Positions 60,718 to 64,000 of a stretch of DNA of 64,000 nt are shown in pieces. Position numbers and translations under genes: made by a program. Under the pieces are notes generated by a model. It was not told where the DNA came from and made no database searches. It worked only from the letters and a program-made list of their open reading frames with translations. Where the stretch lies: positions 1 to 64,000 of the forward strand of contig JAAUZJ010000002.1 of NCBI GenBank assembly GCA_014804695.1, in the 5' to 3' direction. The DNA comes from Lachnospiraceae bacterium (GTDB lineage: Bacteria; Bacillota; Clostridia; Lachnospirales; Lachnospiraceae). Within the stretch, counting starts at the first letter, position 1; every line of letters starts with the position of its first letter.

Positions 60718-62946
60718 ATGATGAAGATAAAAGGTAAATGGGTATTTCGAGTTAGTTATACGATTGTTCTGATGATAATCGTTGTAATATCGTTTGTATG
60801 GTATTCTAATATTCTGAAAAAGGAATTAGGTGAGCTGGTGCGTGACACGCTTAAGGAGGTTTCCAATCAGAACGTTCTTGTCGTGCAGAAAGAAATAGAA
60901 GGTGATTTGGCTGCACTTACGGAGATTGCGGAACACATCAGTTCGCTACAGAGTTCTGACGATGAGATAATGGATATTTTAAAAGAGGTTTTAGACCGCT
61001 ATCCTTTTAAGAGAATGGGCTTTTCGCGTGAGGATGGAATAGCGCAATTAACGGATGACCGCATTCTTGATGTCGCAGATACACAATATTTTAAATCTTC
61101 TATAAAGGGTGAGAATTATATATCTAATATAATTTTGGATTCACTGGATGAAGAAGAGATTATTGTATTCAGCGCGCCTGTCAGAAATAGGGATGGTATT
61201 ATCGGTATCGTTTTTGCATCATACCGTGCAGAAAGTCTGAAAGAAATCTTAGCGGTATCTTCTTTTGAGGGGGAGGGATATACATATATCATCCAGAGTG
61301 ACGGAAGCAAGGTAGTGGATTCTGTCAGTCCGACGAGTTTTCAGCATATGTCAAATATGTTTAATGCCATGGAAAAGGCGGATGAACGCAACGATAAGGT
61401 TGTTGATGAACTGAGACATATGCTGAAAAACGGCAGAACCGGTTATGTTATTTTTTACAATGTAATCGCTAAGTATATGTATGTTACGCCGCTTGACATT
61501 AATGACTGGTATTTGGTGGATGTGGTTCCGGTAGATTTTATGGAGATTACATCTAATTATATAATGGGCAGAACGTACGTTCTGTGCGCTATACTGCTGA
61601 TTGTCTGTGTAATTATTGCTGTTACGCTTGTATGGGAAGAACGCAGGAAGAAATATGAGATGCAGAATCTTCTCTATGTGGATGAACTGACAGGGGGAAG
61701 TACACTTGCAAAGTTCAAACTTGATGTAAAAGAGCGGCTTAAAGCGCATATTGATAACGCTGCTATTATAGAAATGGATTTAGATGATTTTAAGCTTGTT
61801 AACGAATTGTTTGGATATGATGAAGGCAATCATGTTTTATGTCATATCTGGGAAACTATTAAGAACAATTGCGGCAGGGATGAATTTGCAGGACATGGAG
61901 TCTCAGATCACTTTGTTATTCTACTTTATTATGCAAAGAAGAAGGAAATTGAAGAAAAAGTTCTAAAGATAACAGAAGGGATACAGAGCTGCTTCATGAA
62001 TAAAGATTCAGAATATATTCTGAATCCGGTATTTGGAATTTATTATGTAGACAAATACGATGAAGATGTAGACGCCGTATTGGACTGTGCTACACTTGCG
62101 CATAATTATGCGAAGAATGACAGGAACGGAGTTTACAAAATCTATACGAATATGATGAAAGAAGGAATAGTCGAGAAAAAGCAGCTTTCCGACCAGATTG
62201 AACATGCGTATAGAAATCATGAATTTGTTGCATATTATCAGCCCAAATATGATTCGAAAACACAAAAACTGGCAGGGGCGGAAGCTTTGATACGTTGGCG
62301 TAAACCCAACGGACAGATGATTTCTCCGGGACTTTTTGTTCCTCTTGCAGAAGAGAGCGGTTTTGTCCGTAAGTTGGATGAATACATATTTAGAGAGGTC
62401 TGTTTTGCGCAAAAACGCTGGTTAGACCAGGGGCTGTCGGTTGTTCCGATATCCGTAAACCTTTCCAGAAGGCACCTGGAAAATCCGGAATTCATTGATG
62501 AATACAAAAAAATACTGGATGAGTCGGGTGTACCGATTGAATACATACAGCTGGAAATTACAGAAAGTGCTATATTGGATAAGCAGGATGAATTGATCGC
62601 TATTATGGATAAGCTTCATAAACTGGGCTTTATTATACTCATGGACGATTTTGGCACAGGCTATTCATCGCTTATGATGCTTAAGTCCGTTCCGGTTGAT
62701 GTCATGAAGCTGGATAAGAGCTTTGTGGATGACTATAATGATGTAAAAGGAGAGCAGATCATACGCCGCGTTATGCAGATGGCACAGGATCTGAATATCG
62801 AGGTCACGGCAGAGGGCGTAGAAACACAGGAACAGTATGAATTCCTAAAGAGCATCGATTGCAATATGATTCAGGGATATTATTTTGCAAGACCGATGCC
62901 GGAGGATGAGTATGAGAAATGTATGGAGAAAAGCGGGGTTAAATAA
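60718..62946 (+). CDS. Cyclic-di-GMP phosphodiesterase: sensor, degenerate GGDEF, EAL
   Basis: A 742-residue membrane signalling protein. Membrane helix 1 is at about 10-32, an outside dCache-type sensor runs to about 275, and membrane helix 2 lies at about 283-305. The GGDEF-like domain (about 320-470) starts with LYVDELTGGSTLAKF but reads HGVSDHFVILL where GGDEF should be, so cyclase activity is lost. The EAL domain (about 490-740) is complete: YYQPKYD, AEALIRWR, NLSRRHL, ELEITES-like LEITESAIL, DDFGTGYSSL, KLDKSF and ETQEQYEFL. It should cleave c-di-GMP in response to an external signal. ATG 60718 follows AAGGGG by 7 bp; an ATG at 60700 lies before this site. Confidence 0.92.
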   Translation: MMKIKGKWVFRVSYTIVLMIIVVISFVWYSNILKKELGELVRDTLKEVSNQNVLVVQKEIEGDLAALTEIAEHISSLQSSDDEIMDILKEVLDRYPFKRMGFSREDGIAQLTDDRILDVADTQYFKSSIKGENYISNIILDSLDEEEIIVFSAPVRNRDGIIGIVFASYRAESLKEILAVSSFEGEGYTYIIQSDGSKVVDSVSPTSFQHMSNMFNAMEKADERNDKVVDELRHMLKNGRTGYVIFYNVIAKYMYVTPLDINDWYLVDVVPVDFMEITSNYIMGRTYVLCAILLIVCVIIAVTLVWEERRKKYEMQNLLYVDELTGGSTLAKFKLDVKERLKAHIDNAAIIEMDLDDFKLVNELFGYDEGNHVLCHIWETIKNNCGRDEFAGHGVSDHFVILLYYAKKKEIEEKVLKITEGIQSCFMNKDSEYILNPVFGIYYVDKYDEDVDAVLDCATLAHNYAKNDRNGVYKIYTNMMKEGIVEKKQLSDQIEHAYRNHEFVAYYQPKYDSKTQKLAGAEALIRWRKPNGQMISPGLFVPLAEESGFVRKLDEYIFREVCFAQKRWLDQGLSVVPISVNLSRRHLENPEFIDEYKKILDESGVPIEYIQLEITESAILDKQDELIAIMDKLHKLGFIILMDDFGTGYSSLMMLKSVPVDVMKLDKSFVDDYNDVKGEQIIRRVMQMAQDLNIEVTAEGVETQEQYEFLKSIDCNMIQGYYFARPMPEDEYEKCMEKSGVK

Positions 62947-62962
62947 ACCTCGCTTTTTTTTT
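62931..62962 (+). terminator. Terminator overlapping the end of the EAL gene
   Basis: AAGCGGGGTT (62931-62940) pairs with AACCTCGCTT (62946-62955; one G-T) with AAATA loop and seven further T. The stop codon of the EAL gene lies in the hairpin loop. Confidence 0.88.
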
Positions 62963-62975
62963 GCAGAAAAAACTC

Positions 62976-63004
62976 TTGACACCTGCATCCCTGCACTGTA
63001 TACT
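62976..63004 (+). promoter_or_regulatory. Promoter of the GntR-ABC operon
   Basis: Perfect TTGACA at 62976-62981, 17-bp spacer, TATACT at 62999-63004, directly followed by the operator-like palindrome. Confidence 0.88.
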
Positions 63005-63005
63005 A

Positions 63006-63041
63006 AGTGTATTAATGATAGTAGTACACTTAATATACACT
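63006..63041 (+). promoter_or_regulatory. Probable autoregulatory operator for the GntR/YtrA repressor
   Basis: AGTGTATTA (63006-63014) and TAGTACACT (63022-63030) form an inverted repeat with one mismatch and a 7-bp spacer, and a third half TATACACT follows at 63034-63041. It starts two bases after the minus-10 and covers the start of transcription, the usual place for repression by YtrA-type regulators. Confidence 0.65.
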
Positions 63042-63058
63042 ATAGAAAGGAGGACCTT

Positions 63059-63418
63059 ATGATCATCATAGATTACAAAGACACCAGACCAATCTATGAA
63101 CAAGTTGCCGAGAAATTCAAGAACCTCATATTAAAAGGGGTGCTTAAACCCGACGAGCAGATGCCGTCGGTCAGGAATCTGGCAATGGAGTTATCGATTA
63201 ATCCTAACACAATCCAGAAAGCGTACTCGCAGTTAGAACGTGAGGGCTTTATATATACCGTAAAGGGCAGGGGAAACTTTGTCGCAGGCAGCGAGCATCT
63301 TCTTACGGAACGAAAACGGAGCTGTATGGAGAAGATTTTAGCGCTTGCGGAGGAAGCAATAGAGTATGGAATGAGCAAGGAAGAAATCATAGCGCAGATT
63401 CAGGAAGCCGAAATATAG
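63059..63418 (+). CDS. GntR-family regulator, YtrA subfamily
   Basis: A 119-residue DNA-binding protein. The N-terminal winged helix (about 10-75) has PIYEQVAEKFKNLILKGVLKPDEQMPSVRNLA, then LSINPNTIQKAYSQLEREGFIYTVKGRGNFV. The C-terminal 45 residues are the short helical tail of the YtrA subfamily, which usually controls an ABC transporter encoded next to it, as is the case here. ATG 63059 follows AAAGGAGG; the frame is open further upstream but would cross the promoter and operator. Effectors of the family are often wall-active peptides or antibiotics, not inferable here. Confidence 0.93.
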   Translation: MIIIDYKDTRPIYEQVAEKFKNLILKGVLKPDEQMPSVRNLAMELSINPNTIQKAYSQLEREGFIYTVKGRGNFVAGSEHLLTERKRSCMEKILALAEEAIEYGMSKEEIIAQIQEAEI

Positions 63419-63448
63419 GCGGCAGTAAGTTTAATGGAGGAAAATTAT

Positions 63449-64000
63449 ATGATAGAAATGTATAACGTAACCAAAACTTTTGATTCTATCAAAGCAGTAG
63501 ATTCGGTTAGTGTTACGATTAAAGAAAATACCGTATTTGGTCTGATCGGAACCAACGGTGCAGGTAAAAGTACGGCGCTTCGCATGATAACCGGTGTCTT
63601 TAAACCTGATGAGGGAACGATAGCGGTTGATAACATGCCGGTTTATGACAATGCAGAGGCTAAGAATAAGCTCTTTTTTATAGCTGATGAACCGTATTTT
63701 TTTGCGGGAAGCAGCGCAGAGACTATGGAGCGTTACTATAGCAGTATTTATGAGAATTTTGACAGGGAAGAATTTTATAAGTATCTGGATAATTTTAATC
63801 TGGACAGACGCAGGAAGATAAGTACATTTTCCAAAGGAATGAAAAAGCAGCTTGCACTGCTTCTTGGAATCTGTTCGCATACGAAGTACCTTTTATGCGA
63901 CGAGACCTTTGACGGACTTGATCCGGTGATGCGTCAGGGCGTAAAAAGTATCTTTGCCAAAGAAATGGAAGAAAGAGGGCTGACACCTGTTATTGCATCC
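63449..64000 (+). CDS. ABC transporter ATP-binding protein (3' end beyond window)
   Basis: The first 184 residues of an ATPase, open through the end of the window. Walker A (GTNGAGKST) is at about residues 35-43. A Q-loop is not obvious (FFIADEPYFF is in that place), the ABC signature is STFSKGMKKQLALL, and Walker B reads YLLCDETFDGLDP. The signature S-K-G-M (for S-G-G-Q) is as in the YtrB / YhaQ-like branch coupled to YtrA regulators, where export of peptides or bacteriocins is the usual assigned role. ATG 63449 follows TGGAGGAAA. The permease gene is expected just beyond. Confidence 0.9.
   Translation, partial: MIEMYNVTKTFDSIKAVDSVSVTIKENTVFGLIGTNGAGKSTALRMITGVFKPDEGTIAVDNMPVYDNAEAKNKLFFIADEPYFFAGSSAETMERYYSSIYENFDREEFYKYLDNFNLDRRRKISTFSKGMKKQLALLLGICSHTKYLLCDETFDGLDPVMRQGVKSIFAKEMEERGLTPVIAS

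Noticed and set aside
62885..63058. N-terminal extension of the GntR regulator
   Set aside because: It would overlap the EAL gene's end, the terminator, promoter and operator; the family starts at ATG 63059.
1..64000. Prophage, insertion sequence, integron or large gene island
   Set aside because: No integrase, transposase, phage structural gene or attachment site was seen on either strand; gene order is mostly core.

Overview
The window looks like a chromosomal stretch of a Gram-positive anaerobe of the class Clostridia, most likely family Lachnospiraceae. This is inference from content: moderately low G+C by eye, AGGAGG-type ribosome binding sites, a T-box leader before tyrS, DUF1015 beside serC-serA, a DUF4317 protein, an F/YoeB-type toxin-antitoxin pair, and the Firmicutes order rimP-nusA-ylxR-ylxQ-infB-rbfA-nrnA-truB-ribF. 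No ribosomal RNA, prophage, transposase, CRISPR array or recognisable defence island was seen. Most of the window is core chromosome.

Layout. 1-3.2 kb is the accessory end: the 3' part of a secreted repeat protein with a 30-bp tandem-repeat tail, a decayed piece of a similar protein, and a RelB/YoeB-type toxin-antitoxin pair. 3.2-7.0 kb holds metF (minus strand) and a MoxR AAA-ATPase / VWA / truncated DUF4317 cluster. 7.0-12.1 kb holds a T-box-controlled tyrS, an HMGL-like aldolase, and minus-strand aldo/keto reductase and aroC. 12.3-22.6 kb runs in one direction: VanY-like peptidase, tgt, yajC, leuB, a polytopic glycosyltransferase-like protein, ilvD, ilvB and an L,D-transpeptidase. 22.6-32.4 kb holds a 153-bp structured intergenic element, serC, serA, a SpoIID-like/PG-binding/LysM protein, DUF1015, glgB and mscS. 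32.5-40.1 kb holds tRNA-Thr, a chemoreceptor, tRNA-Glu and a 1722-residue secreted metallopeptidase-like protein. 40.1-49.0 kb is the translation/ribosome maturation operon. 49.1-60.6 kb holds a Na/Pi cotransporter, an NlpC/P60 hydrolase, a second membrane glycosyltransferase candidate, mecA, a DEAD-box helicase, a YgjP-like metallopeptidase, a TPR membrane protein and gpmI. 60.7-64.0 kb holds an EAL phosphodiesterase with a degenerate GGDEF domain, and a YtrA-type GntR regulator with its ABC transporter ATPase, which is cut by the window end.

The genes serve mostly amino-acid biosynthesis (Leu/Ile/Val, Ser, chorismate, folate C1), translation, and cell-wall construction and remodelling (VanY, YkuD, NlpC/P60, SpoIID/LysM).

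The most interesting material is between genes. A family of short two-hairpin repeats occurs at four intergenic sites (serC-serA, glgB-mscS, infB-rbfA, nrnA-truB), with compensatory changes in the stem; one copy supplies the stop codon of nrnA. A different two-hairpin block of similar layout sits after the tyrS T-box terminator. Other signals are the 153-bp multi-helix element directly after the L,D-transpeptidase stop codon, a 29-bp near-perfect inverted repeat running into degenerate 19-bp tandem repeats before ribF, a serA terminator whose stem contains the next gene's ribosome binding site, and two WalR-like boxes 31 bp apart before an NlpC/P60 gene.
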